Shown piece after piece: positions 56,801 through 64,000 of a DNA stretch of 64,000 nt. Numbering within the stretch: the stretch's first letter is position 1; every line of letters starts with the position of its first letter. Origin of the DNA: Arachidicoccus ginsenosidivorans (GTDB lineage: Bacteria; Bacteroidota; Bacteroidia; Chitinophagales; Chitinophagaceae); contig NZ_CP042434.1 in NCBI RefSeq assembly GCF_007971385.1, forward strand, positions 1,736,001 to 1,800,000. Direction: 5' to 3'. The translations under genes were made by a program, and so were the position numbers. The notes under the pieces were generated by a model. It saw nothing but the letters and a program-made list of their open reading frames with translations. It was not told the DNA's origin and searched no databases.

Positions 56801-57340
56801 TAAGTGATCCGTGATTTGGTCTGGTATTGTTATTGTAAAGATTATCCAACAAAATATTGCATCATCATGGTTCTCAACTAGCGGGTGGATAAGAAAACAG
56901 CTAAGGAAGACACCATTCCAGCGCTATTATAGCATATTATAGTAGTAGTAGAAAAAAACCAGCATAGAACTGTTTAATGTCCATAACAGAAGCTACGCTG
57001 GGGTTTTAAAATAATTTATGCTGGACGGTTGAGGTAGCATCCAGGAAAGACAAGTGCCAAAATAGAGCAGGCAAACCGTGCCAAACTTTTTCTCTGATGA
57101 CCAATGTCACTCTGATCCTAATTAAAAGCCACCGCCCAGCGGAAAATGAAAGCGGTGGCACTCGGATTAATGCCAAGCGGAAAAGAAATATGGCGGTTTG
57201 GTAAAACGACCACCTTCTGGAAATTATACTAGGCGCATAAATTTTAATGTCTCAGCTCTTTTGGTAAGATACACTTTTAAATACCAGTATGCATAAAAAC
57301 CCGTTTATTCTAATTCCCTATAATTTCAGCCACACAGCTT
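56801..57340. other. Unassigned stretch after the array
   Basis: I find no credible gene here on either strand. An imperfect hairpin around 56957-57006 pairs AACCAGCATAG-type and CTACGCTGG-type arms, with an inner CTGTT/AACAG. It could be a terminator for the array or part of a decayed element. The remainder is short fragmented frames. Confidence 0.4.
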
Positions 57341-58927
57341 CTATGCCCAACTATCCATATGGGCATTTTTAAAATCAGCCACATATTTTTCCGGGATTTC
57401 TCCTCTCAGCATAGACCCTTTGGGCACCAGCGGGTAAATTTCTGCAAAAGAGCGCATTTCATTTAAGAAGACTCGTCTGTATATATGTGAGCGGGTTAAT
57501 TGCTTGTAATGATCAATACCACAAGCTCCAATTAATTCTACAAAAGTCTTCAACATGCTTTTGTGGTAGTTGGCGACCCTGTATTTCTTATCATTTACAT
57601 CCAGACCGACCACGAGTGCCGGATCCTGCGTCGCCACACCTGTCGGGCATTTATTGGTATTGCAAAGTAGCGCCTGAATACAACCAAGGGCCATCATCAT
57701 TGCACGGGCAGAATTACAAGCATCTGCTCCCAGGGCGATTGCCCTAACAATATGAAACCCTGAAAGAACTTTGCCAGAAGCGATCAGCTTAATGTGGTGC
57801 CTGATATCCAGACCGGTCAGTATATTATCTACAAAAGCCAGTCCGTCTAGTAAAGGTACACCGACATAATTGGAGAATTCCTGAGGCGCCGCACCGGTTC
57901 CGCCTTCGGCTCCATCCACCGTAATAAAGTCCGGATATATATCCAGCTCAATCATTGCCTTGCATACAGCTATAAATTCACTTTTACGACCGATACATAA
58001 CTTAAAGCCTACAGGTTTCCCACCGGACAGGTCTCTGAGTTCCTTTAAGAAAAGAACCATTTCCCGAGGTGTATTAAAAGCAGAGTGAAAAGGTGGGGAA
58101 GCAACGACCGTTCCAGGAGTAATATGCCTGATTTTCGCAATCTCCGGCGTATTTTTAGAGGCGGGTAATATACCTCCATGTCCAGGTTTTGCTCCTTGGG
58201 ATACCTTAAGTTCGATCATTTTAACCGTCTCGTATTTAGATTTCTCTGCATACAATTCTCTGGAAAAAGTGCCATCATCATTACGACAGCCAAAATAGCC
58301 TGTTCCGATTTGCCAGATCAGATCTCCGCCATGTTTAAGATGGAAAGGACTGATGCCGCCTTCACCAGTATTATGGGCAAACCCTCCGATTTTAGCACCA
58401 CCGTTGAGCGCCTCAATTGCATTGGAGCTAAGTGAGCCATAACTCATGGCAGAAACATTAAAGATACTGCCATTATAAGGTTGCAGGCAATCTTTATTGC
58501 CGAAGGTTACTCTGGGGCTCGTATCCAATTTATTAAAGTCTTTGGGGGAGATAGAATGCATGATCCACTCATAACCTTCTGCATAGACATCCAACTGTGT
58601 ACCAAATGGCATCGTATCTGTTTCCAGTTTAGCCCTTTGATAAATACTGGACCGGTCAATACGGTTGATGGGTTTGCCATCAGTATCAGATTCCACAAAG
58701 TATTGATAGATTTTTGGACGGATATCCTCCATCCAATAACGTAACCGACCCACCAAGGGAAAGGTTCGCATAATGGAATGACGCTTTTGCGTCATATCAT
58801 AATAGCCTTGAATCGTCAGTAAAACAAAGATTCCAAATAAAACCCACCACCAGTGATTCACAAATAAAGAAAGTGCCAAAGCAATGATCAGCGCAATGAC
58901 AGAACCTATCACAAATATTTTACGCAT
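57341..58927 (-). CDS. FMN-binding glutamate synthase family protein
   Basis: The 528-residue protein has two N-terminal membrane helices (about 5-45: IGSVIALIIALALSLF, WWVLFGIFVLLTI), then the glutamate-synthase FMN/Fe-S-type barrel. Motifs include MSYGSLSSNAIEALNGGAKI, HNTGEGGISPFHLKHGGD, SQGAKPGHGGILP, FITVDGAEGGTGAAP, LIASGKVLSGFHIVRAIALG, and CNTNKCPTGVATQDP with clustered cysteines. It lacks the glutaminase domain of true GltB. Stand-alone membrane-anchored versions are common in Bacteroidetes, and their reaction is not settled. The gene is intact and appears monocistronic. Confidence 0.92.
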   Translation of the reverse strand: MRKIFVIGSVIALIIALALSLFVNHWWWVLFGIFVLLTIQGYYDMTQKRHSIMRTFPLVGRLRYWMEDIRPKIYQYFVESDTDGKPINRIDRSSIYQRAKLETDTMPFGTQLDVYAEGYEWIMHSISPKDFNKLDTSPRVTFGNKDCLQPYNGSIFNVSAMSYGSLSSNAIEALNGGAKIGGFAHNTGEGGISPFHLKHGGDLIWQIGTGYFGCRNDDGTFSRELYAEKSKYETVKMIELKVSQGAKPGHGGILPASKNTPEIAKIRHITPGTVVASPPFHSAFNTPREMVLFLKELRDLSGGKPVGFKLCIGRKSEFIAVCKAMIELDIYPDFITVDGAEGGTGAAPQEFSNYVGVPLLDGLAFVDNILTGLDIRHHIKLIASGKVLSGFHIVRAIALGADACNSARAMMMALGCIQALLCNTNKCPTGVATQDPALVVGLDVNDKKYRVANYHKSMLKTFVELIGACGIDHYKQLTRSHIYRRVFLNEMRSFAEIYPLVPKGSMLRGEIPEKYVADFKNAHMDSWA

Positions 58928-59105
58928 GTCGATTTTGATAATTTAAAGCGCTAAATTACACCTTTTTATAGCATCTGGCCTATAAAAACAAAAGATCGTT
59001 AGTTTTTAACCAAGCCTTAGTATTCTTAAATTGATTTTAAACCCTTTGGGCTACAGACAAAAGTTCGGCTGATAATACGTGGCCTCGAAACATTTGAAGC
59101 GATTT

Positions 59106-59714
59106 TTATTCCTCCAACTGACCCGCACCCTGGCGCAGGACTTCATAGGGTTCCACCGTACAATCCACTACAGTAGATGGAACCATACTGCCAATTCCAC
59201 CATCTATAATAATATCAACCAAATCTTTAAAATTTTCATTCATTTCTTCTGGATCGGTATATTCTTCCACCATATCTCCCGGTAGGGAGGTTGACAAAAT
59301 TGGACCTCCCAGTTCAGCCAGTAGGGTTTGGCAGACGATATTATCCGGCACACGTAAACCAATTGTATTTTTTTTGGTCTGAAGGATTTTAGGAACTTCC
59401 TTACTGGCCGGCAATATAAAAGTAAAAGGACCAGGCAGATGACTTTTGAGTATCCTGTAAAGTGGCGTAGATATTGATTTTGTGAATTTACTTAAGTCAC
59501 TCAGGTCTTTGCAGATAAAACTCATCTGATTTTTATTGACCTTTGTTTGTTTGATGCGCGCAATCCGCTCTACGGCCTTATGTTGATAAATATCACAGCC
59601 CAGACCGTAGATTGTGTCCGTCGGGTATATGACAACGCCCCCATCACGCAGACACTCAGTGACGATTTTAACATTTCTTGGATTCGGATTATCTGGATGT
59701 AATTCTAAAAACAT
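59106..59714 (-). CDS. Sua5/YciO/YrdC family protein, YciO-like
   Basis: The 202-residue protein has the YrdC fold motifs: GGVVIYPTDTIYGLGCD, IKQTKVNKNQMSFICKDLS (nucleotide-binding Lys region), LPGPFTFILPASKEVPK, IGLRVPDN and GPILSTSLP, ending with STVVDCT. True L-threonylcarbamoyladenylate synthases make the precursor for tRNA t6A37. The pattern here (MSFICKDLS ... FTFILPASKEVP) is closer to YciO, whose physiological role is less clear. I therefore do not assign tsaC. It is divergent from the JmjC-like gene, 81 bp apart. Confidence 0.88.
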   Translation of the reverse strand: MFLELHPDNPNPRNVKIVTECLRDGGVVIYPTDTIYGLGCDIYQHKAVERIARIKQTKVNKNQMSFICKDLSDLSKFTKSISTPLYRILKSHLPGPFTFILPASKEVPKILQTKKNTIGLRVPDNIVCQTLLAELGGPILSTSLPGDMVEEYTDPEEMNENFKDLVDIIIDGGIGSMVPSTVVDCTVEPYEVLRQGAGQLEE

Positions 59715-59768
59715 ATCTAAAAATACATCATTTTTTAATTTTAGCGGCCAGATATTTGAGAATAGGAT

Positions 59769-59776
59769 TATTTTTG
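59769..59776 (+). promoter_or_regulatory. -7 element (TATTTTTG) of the JmjC-like gene
   Basis: TATTTTTG matches TAnnTTTG and lies 19 bp upstream of the start codon, predicting a leader of about 12 bases. Confidence 0.45.
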
Positions 59777-59795
59777 ACCATTAAAAAGATACGAA

Positions 59796-60686
59796 ATGCG
59801 GTTAAAAAGCATAGACACCGTGGCCAGTATCAGCCCGGAAGATTTTAAAAAGTATTTCTATAATACCAGAACGCCCCTCGTCATTAAAGACCTGGCTAAA
59901 TCCTGGCCTGCCTATCAGAAGTGGAACTGGGATTATTTTAAAGAAAAAGTAGGCCAAAAGGAAGTAGGCATATATAATAATATAAAAAGTGACGCCTATA
60001 CCCCGATTAATAAGGCGGATGACTATGTCAAATTTGGCGAATATATTGACATGATCCGTAAGGGGCCGGCTGAATGGCGTATTTTTTTATTTAATATCTT
60101 CAGCCATGCCCCTGAACTGGCCAGGGATTTTAACTGGCCTACCCATCTAATGAAAGGGTTTGTGAAAAGGGCGCCTATGTTATTTACAGGCGGACAAGGA
60201 GCTGTTACCCATATGCATTTTGACATTGACCTAAGTCATATTGTACACACACAGTTTATCGGCAGAAAAAGAGTGCTTTTATTTCCTTATGAGCAGCAGC
60301 ACCTGCTTTATCGGAAACCCTTTGAAGTATTAAGTCTGGCTGATTACTCCCACTATTACGATCCCGAAAAAAGCAAATTGGATTTTCAGAAATTCCCCGC
60401 CTTGCAATATGCGGAGGGCTATGATCTGACCTTAGAGCATGGCGATACTTTATTTATGCCCGCAGGTTACTGGCATCATATGGAATACCTGGATAGTGGA
60501 TTTGCCATGAGCCTTCGAGCCCTAAACAATGCCTTCTCTGGGAAGCTAAAAGGCGTCTGGAATATTGTGGGTATGCGTAATATTGACACCCTGATGAAAA
60601 AAATTCGTCCCCACCAGTGGTATGACTGGAAACAAAAACAAATTTTTGAACAATCAGAAAAGGAAATCCTGACCAAAGTAAGTTAA
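59796..60686 (+). CDS. Cupin-like / JmjC domain protein (putative Fe(II)/2-oxoglutarate oxygenase)
   Basis: The 296-residue protein opens with a Cupin_8-type region (FYNTRTPLVIKDLAKSWPA) typical of JmjC hydroxylases related to FIH. The metal triad candidates are HMHFD (first His and Asp) and the distal His in MPAGYWHHMEY. IGRKRVLLFPYEQQHLLY and GDTLFMPAG complete the jelly roll. Such proteins hydroxylate amino-acid side chains of proteins or tRNA; the substrate here is unknown. The gene is single, ends before a strong bidirectional terminator, and is intact. Confidence 0.87.
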   Translation: MRLKSIDTVASISPEDFKKYFYNTRTPLVIKDLAKSWPAYQKWNWDYFKEKVGQKEVGIYNNIKSDAYTPINKADDYVKFGEYIDMIRKGPAEWRIFLFNIFSHAPELARDFNWPTHLMKGFVKRAPMLFTGGQGAVTHMHFDIDLSHIVHTQFIGRKRVLLFPYEQQHLLYRKPFEVLSLADYSHYYDPEKSKLDFQKFPALQYAEGYDLTLEHGDTLFMPAGYWHHMEYLDSGFAMSLRALNNAFSGKLKGVWNIVGMRNIDTLMKKIRPHQWYDWKQKQIFEQSEKEILTKVS

Positions 60687-60782
60687 TGTGGATAAGTAGC
60701 GCCAATACCCTCCTCGTTAAATCCGGCACTTGGTAGCACCTAAAAGCACAAAACGAAGCCGGGATTACACTAATTCCCCAAT

Positions 60783-60836
60783 TTTAAAATAGACCAGGGT
60801 AGTCAGGAAATCCCGACTACCCTGGTCTATTTTAAA
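60783..60836. terminator. Bidirectional terminator between convergent genes
   Basis: A perfect 22-bp stem (arms 60783-60804 and 60815-60836), with an A/T-rich base and GC-rich core around CCAGGGTAGTC, lies between the JmjC-like gene (plus) and the ATL gene (minus). The outer TTTAAA on both sides lets it serve both strands. Confidence 0.92.
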
Positions 60837-60866
60837 TAATGCCACGATTTTGTTTGTACGTATTAA

Positions 60867-61262
60867 TCAAAGCGCAAGTTCTATGGCCGGATCCCAGAAT
60901 ACTTGCTTGAAATTACACACCTGATGATCTTCGACTTTAACACCTTCCTTTTCCAAAAGTAATTGCATCCTTTCCGGAGGAGAGAAATGTGCCCTGCCCG
61001 AAAGGAGTCCATTACGGTTCACTACCCGGTGCGCAGGTACTGGCTGCCCAGACTGAGTATGGGCACCGCTCATAGCCCACCCTACCATCCTGGCTGAGGA
61101 TTTTGCCCCCAGATAGGCTGCTATTGCCCCAAAAGAGGTGACACGTCCCTTTGGAATTTGTCTCGCGACATCCCAGACATCTTCAAAAAAATTGTGTTGT
61201 TTACCCTCAGACCCAGCAGTAGCGCCAGAAATAGGTAACTGTGTCTTGTTTTTCTTTTTCAT
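60867..61262 (-). CDS. Alkyltransferase-like (ATL) DNA-repair protein, MGMT family without active Cys
   Basis: The 131-residue protein has the MGMT/Ada C-terminal DNA-binding domain: VWDVARQIPKGRVTSFGAIAAYLG with the arginine-finger HTH, ARMVGWAMSGA, then PVPAHRVVNRNG. In methyltransferases the last motif is PCHRV with the acceptor Cys; here that Cys is Ala. This is the hallmark of ATL proteins, which bind O6-alkylguanine and hand it to nucleotide-excision repair instead of repairing it themselves. A basic N-terminal tail precedes the domain. It is 55 bp downstream of trmB on the same strand. Confidence 0.9.
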   Translation of the reverse strand: MKKKNKTQLPISGATAGSEGKQHNFFEDVWDVARQIPKGRVTSFGAIAAYLGAKSSARMVGWAMSGAHTQSGQPVPAHRVVNRNGLLSGRAHFSPPERMQLLLEKEGVKVEDHQVCNFKQVFWDPAIELAL

Positions 61263-61317
61263 AGCCAGAGAATTTGACCTTCTTGCCCTTTTAGCATTTT
61301 ACATCACGTTTCACCAT

Positions 61318-62051
61318 TTACTGCCTGAGTTTATCGGCCTTCTCATCCGCCTGCTTTTCTACTGCATCAAACAGCGCTCTAAGTACCTTATCCTTATCTA
61401 AAGGTAGCGGTTTATCCAATTGAAAGCAGAGATAATGTACTTTTTGCACTCCGGCTATATCCAGGCCCTCATAATGGGTTTTAATGGACAGGATCTCATT
61501 TGCTTTACCAAGCCCATAAATATCATCATAATCAGTGATAAGCATCAGTTCATATAATTCAATCACCGCTTTTGTAAAATTGTACAAATCCGGACTATCC
61601 GTTTTAAGGTGTACCCGACCCTTTTGAGCTAAAAATTGCTGATATAATCTTAGAAATCTTGGATGGGTCAGCCTTTTTTTCATTTTGGAGCTCCTCAGTT
61701 GTGGATCGGGGAAAGTGATCCAGATATCACTGATTTCATCTGGAGCAAAATAATTGGCCACTTGCTCAATCTGGGAACGAATAAAAGCAACGTTTTTGAG
61801 CCCTTCTTCCAGGGCTGTTTTTGCCCCTTTCCAGATGCGGTTACCCTTAATATCCATACCAATAAAGTTCCCTTCAGGATACATTCTGGCCAGTCCTACT
61901 GTATATTCCCCCTTCCGCAGCCTAGTTCCAGGGTAATAGGGTGCTGATTCCCAAAAAATGCATTCCATTTACCCGGCATATTGGGCGGATACTGCAATAC
62001 ATTGGAAAATGCCTTGATAGCCTCAAAACGCTCTAATTTATGTTTTCCCAT
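61318..62051 (-). CDS. trmB: tRNA (guanine-N7-)-methyltransferase TrmB, one apparent frameshift
   Basis: The ATG at 62051 begins MGKHKLERFEAIKAF, the usual Bacteroidetes TrmB N-terminus, and reads to LELGCG. It breaks at the five-C run 61908-61912. A sixth G on the coding strand gives LGCGRGEYTVGLA (SAM-binding motif I) and continues with FIGMDIKGNRIWKGA, DEISDIWITFPDPQ, KKRLTHPRFLRLY and HLKTDSPDLY. The corrected length is 244 residues. The enzyme makes m7G46 in the tRNA variable loop. It is the first gene of a pair with the ATL gene and is divergent from tatD across 62 bp. Confidence 0.93.
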
Positions 62052-62056
62052 GGGTG

Positions 62057-62064
62057 CAAAGGTA
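62057..62064 (-). promoter_or_regulatory. -7 element (TACCTTTG) of trmB
   Basis: On the minus strand TACCTTTG matches TAnnTTTG and ends only 5 bp before the trmB start codon. If real, the transcript would be leaderless or nearly so. Confidence 0.4.
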
Positions 62065-62101
62065 AAAAAGCCGCCAATAATCCCATTAAATTGTTTCGGC
62101 T

Positions 62102-62109
62102 TAATTTTG
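62102..62109 (+). promoter_or_regulatory. -7 element (TAATTTTG) of the tatD-like gene
   Basis: TAATTTTG matches TAnnTTTG and ends 4 bp before the start codon, again predicting a leaderless or nearly leaderless transcript. Confidence 0.4.
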
Positions 62110-62113
62110 CATT

Positions 62114-62884
62114 ATGCAATTAATAGATACACACACGCACCTTTATTCTGAAGAGTTTAAAAACGACCTTCCAGAAGTTATGCAACGGGCTGACAAAGCC
62201 AGCATTAAACAATTTTACCTCCCCGCAATAGATAGCAGCACTCATGAAGCGATGATAGCCTTGGAAGTAGCTTACCCTGACAGTTGCCACGCGATGATGG
62301 GACTGCACCCTTGCAGTGTGAAAGAGGACTTTCAAAAAGAACTCAATATCATCAAAGACTGGCTGGACAAAAGACCATTTGTAGCTATTGGTGAAATCGG
62401 ACTGGACTTTTATTGGGATAAAACCCATATCGAGCAGCAATACGAAGCCTTTAAGATTCAGATGGAGTGGGCGCTGGAAAGAGATTTACCAATTGCCATC
62501 CATGCCAGGGAGTCCCTGGATGAATGTATCGCCACCGTCAAACCCTTTTCTAAGAGAGGGCTTAAAGGCATTTTTCACTGTTTTGGTGGTACTACTGAGC
62601 AAGCAAAGGCGATCATAGATCTGAATTTTTACCTGGGAATAGGTGGGGTTTTCACCTTTAAAAAGGCCAATATGCCAGAAGTATTAAAAGATATCTCCCT
62701 GAATCATATTGTTTTAGAGACTGATGCGCCTTATTTAGCCCCTGTACCTTACCGAGGAAAAAGAAATGAATCCGCCTATTTGCTCTATGTTGCCGAGGCG
62801 CTGGCAAATTCAAAAGAAATTTCGCTGGAAGAACTGGCCAACATTACCACTGGCAATGCTAAAAAGATCTTTAAAGCCCAGTAA
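62114..62884 (+). CDS. TatD family metal-dependent hydrolase (3'-5' DNase type)
   Basis: The 256-residue TIM-barrel protein carries all TatD metal ligands: DTHTHLY at the N-terminus, GEIGLDFYWD, IHAR, FHCFGG, and ETDAPYLAPVPYRGKRNE. It should be a Mg2+-dependent exonuclease acting on DNA (or RNA) 3' ends in the cytoplasm. The start codon directly follows a promoter-like element, and no upstream in-frame alternative exists nearby. It is intact and divergent from trmB. Confidence 0.93.
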   Translation: MQLIDTHTHLYSEEFKNDLPEVMQRADKASIKQFYLPAIDSSTHEAMIALEVAYPDSCHAMMGLHPCSVKEDFQKELNIIKDWLDKRPFVAIGEIGLDFYWDKTHIEQQYEAFKIQMEWALERDLPIAIHARESLDECIATVKPFSKRGLKGIFHCFGGTTEQAKAIIDLNFYLGIGGVFTFKKANMPEVLKDISLNHIVLETDAPYLAPVPYRGKRNESAYLLYVAEALANSKEISLEELANITTGNAKKIFKAQ

Positions 62885-63135
62885 TAAATGCTTTACAGAT
62901 TAGCCATTTCTTAAAAACCCTTTTCTTAAAAAATAGATTCGACAGCATCGGCCCCATTAATTGCGGCAATGGCCGGTGCTAATCTATAGTATTGATTTTA
63001 AGTAGGCAGTTAAGATGGCAAGCACTAAATTCACTGTGATGATAGATCGAATGCGCCCAATTAAAATATAATCAATCGCTCCATTTAAATTAAACCAATT
63101 GATAATAGCAATACCCTTCTGACTGCATTAATCAG

Positions 63136-63170
63136 GCAATTATTAGCTGATTAAATCAGCTAATAATTGC
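63136..63170. other. 35-bp palindrome
   Basis: Two perfect 17-base arms (63136-63152 and 63154-63170, starting GCAATTATTAGCTGATT) flank a single central A. There is no T-run, and the centre is too tight for a good RNA hairpin, so a dimeric repressor site is as likely as a terminator of the tatD transcript. It lies about 130-160 bp upstream of the DUF4168 start codon. Confidence 0.8.
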
Positions 63171-63241
63171 TATTAACAACGAATTTGTTCTTTCTTACAG
63201 AAGCTCTAACAGTATAATGCCATGTTAGGCGCATTTATTGG

Positions 63242-63249
63242 TAGGTTTG
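63242..63249 (+). promoter_or_regulatory. -7 element (TAGGTTTG) of the DUF4168 gene
   Basis: TAGGTTTG matches TAnnTTTG and lies 48 bp upstream of the chosen start codon. It also overlaps the beginning of the longest in-frame reading (63238), which argues for the later ATG. Confidence 0.45.
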
Positions 63250-63297
63250 ATATTAGAAACGATTATTACTCAATTGAATAATCAAATAAAAACCTTT

Positions 63298-63861
63298 ATG
63301 AAATACACTATGAATTTAAAATTAATGATGAAAAAATGTGCGGTCGCTTCTGCACTGGGATTTTTTTTGTACGCGTTCGGTGGTACAACCACTGCAACGG
63401 CTCAAAATACAGTTCCACAACAACCCCAACAGCAGCCGGTCAAAACAGACTATTCGGATAGTATGCTTAAAGCCTTTCTGGATGTAAACATAAAACTTCA
63501 GCCCCTACAGCAAACAGCACAGCAACATATTGTAAAATCAATCGAATCCTCTGGCATTACTATTGACCGCTTTAGGGAAATTGCACAAGCGCAGCAAGAA
63601 GGTAAACAACAAACCTTATCGGCAAAAGACAGTACAGCCTTCAATAAAGCAGCGGAACAGGTAATGAAGGAAAAAGAAGCAGTAGATTCTCAGATGGCCA
63701 ACATTATCCAAAAGGAAGGAATGGATCTTCAAACATTTCAGGGAATCGCCATGGCTTATCAACAAAGCCCTGAAATCCAAGAAAAATTAAATAAAATGAT
63801 TAGCGCAAAACAACAAAATGTGGATTCCACCGCTGAGCAACCAGCCTCACCCACTAAATAA
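63298..63861 (+). CDS. DUF4168 domain secreted protein
   Basis: I start at the ATG at 63298 (MKYTMNLKLMMKK), which places the signal peptide (ALGFFLYAFGG ... TATAQ) correctly; the frame is open back to 63238 but that would prefix 20 odd residues. The 187-residue product has a Gln/Pro-rich linker after the signal. The DUF4168 helices follow (DSMLKAFLDVNIKLQPLQQ, ITIDRFREIAQAQQEGKQQ, GMDLQTFQGIAMAYQQSPE). No molecular function is known; helical periplasmic proteins of this family are widespread. The gene is followed by a strong terminator. Confidence 0.85.
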   Translation: MKYTMNLKLMMKKCAVASALGFFLYAFGGTTTATAQNTVPQQPQQQPVKTDYSDSMLKAFLDVNIKLQPLQQTAQQHIVKSIESSGITIDRFREIAQAQQEGKQQTLSAKDSTAFNKAAEQVMKEKEAVDSQMANIIQKEGMDLQTFQGIAMAYQQSPEIQEKLNKMISAKQQNVDSTAEQPASPTK

Positions 63862-63939
63862 TAAATAAATCTACAAGCCCATAAAATAGGTATTAGCTGA
63901 AAAAGTCGTTTTATTAAAAGCCGGCTAATCTAAAAAGAC

Positions 63940-63990
63940 AAAGACCAGTATTCCGTGAATAAAGTTAACCGGAATGCTGGTCTTTAATTT
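63940..63990 (+). terminator. Rho-independent terminator after the DUF4168 gene
   Basis: A 16-bp stem with one G-T pair (AAAGACCAGTATTCCG / CGGAATGCTGGTCTTT) and a 14-base loop is followed by AATTTTT, 79 bp after the stop codon. Confidence 0.88.
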
Positions 63991-64000
63991 TTCTTAGCCA

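Larger units (their letters stand above)
62885..63297. other. Intergenic region after tatD
   Basis: These 413 bp hold no gene I can support. They contain one long palindrome and a candidate -7 element, both listed separately. Confidence 0.5.

Noticed and set aside
1-64000. tRNA, rRNA, riboswitch, prophage or insertion-sequence content
   Set aside because: I scanned by eye for cloverleaf ends, conserved rRNA blocks, transposase motifs and integrase genes and found none; a covariance-model search would be needed to exclude small RNAs fully.

Overview
The window looks like chromosomal DNA of a Bacteroidetes bacterium, probably in or near the family Chitinophagaceae (the family is my inference). 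The support is two SusC/SusD polysaccharide-utilisation loci (PULs), DUF4959/DUF4998 and DUF5107 proteins, several Cys-anchored lipoproteins, and -7 promoter elements of the Bacteroidetes type TAnnTTTG. I see no rRNA, tRNA, CRISPR array, insertion sequence or phage gene.

Layout. Positions 1-4764 hold the 5' end of a probable rRNA methyltransferase, a DUF4399 lipoprotein and a two-component pair (beta-propeller sensor kinase plus LuxR-type regulator). Positions 4846-18274 (minus strand) are an alpha-galactoside PUL in the order SusC, SusD, aldose 1-epimerase, GH97, GH36, AraC regulator, alpha-galactosidase-like hydrolase. Positions 18806-23748 are a regulator block: two more AraC paralogues, a GntR regulator and a sodium:solute symporter. 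Positions 24619-46205 are a second PUL for fucosylated, probably acetylated and mannose-containing glycans: SusC, SusD, DUF4959 and DUF4998 lipoproteins, GH95, GH92 and a sialate O-acetylesterase-type esterase, then on the opposite strand a DUF5107/TPR protein and a sugar-porter MFS, then a GH29 fucosidase. Positions 46347-52660 hold a polysaccharide deacetylase, a non-SusC TonB receptor, an MFS exporter, a deoxynucleoside kinase and a DUF983 protein. Positions 53093-56800 are the most unusual part. A secreted lipoprotein with a Gly/Pro-rich linker and a JAMM-like (HxHP...SxxD) C-terminal domain is followed by three tandem copies of a small lipoprotein, each inside a repeat of about 690 bp that also carries decayed C-terminal tails of the large gene. 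This resembles a polymorphic toxin/immunity array. Positions 57341-64000 are housekeeping-type genes: an FMN-binding glutamate synthase-like protein, YciO-like protein, JmjC-like cupin, ATL protein, TrmB, TatD and DUF4168.

How the genes work together. In each PUL the SusC/D pair imports oligosaccharides across the outer membrane and exo-acting hydrolases release galactose (first PUL) or fucose, mannose and acetate (second PUL). The epimerase, symporter and MFS porter then feed sugars onward, and the AraC and GntR proteins are the likely local switches.

A global caution. Twelve genes are interrupted, and in every case adding one base to a short homopolymer restores an uninterrupted protein of expected length. 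I count about 17 such sites, all undercounts. This looks like systematic homopolymer error in the assembly rather than gene decay, so I annotate those genes as single full-length CDSs and mark the break point.
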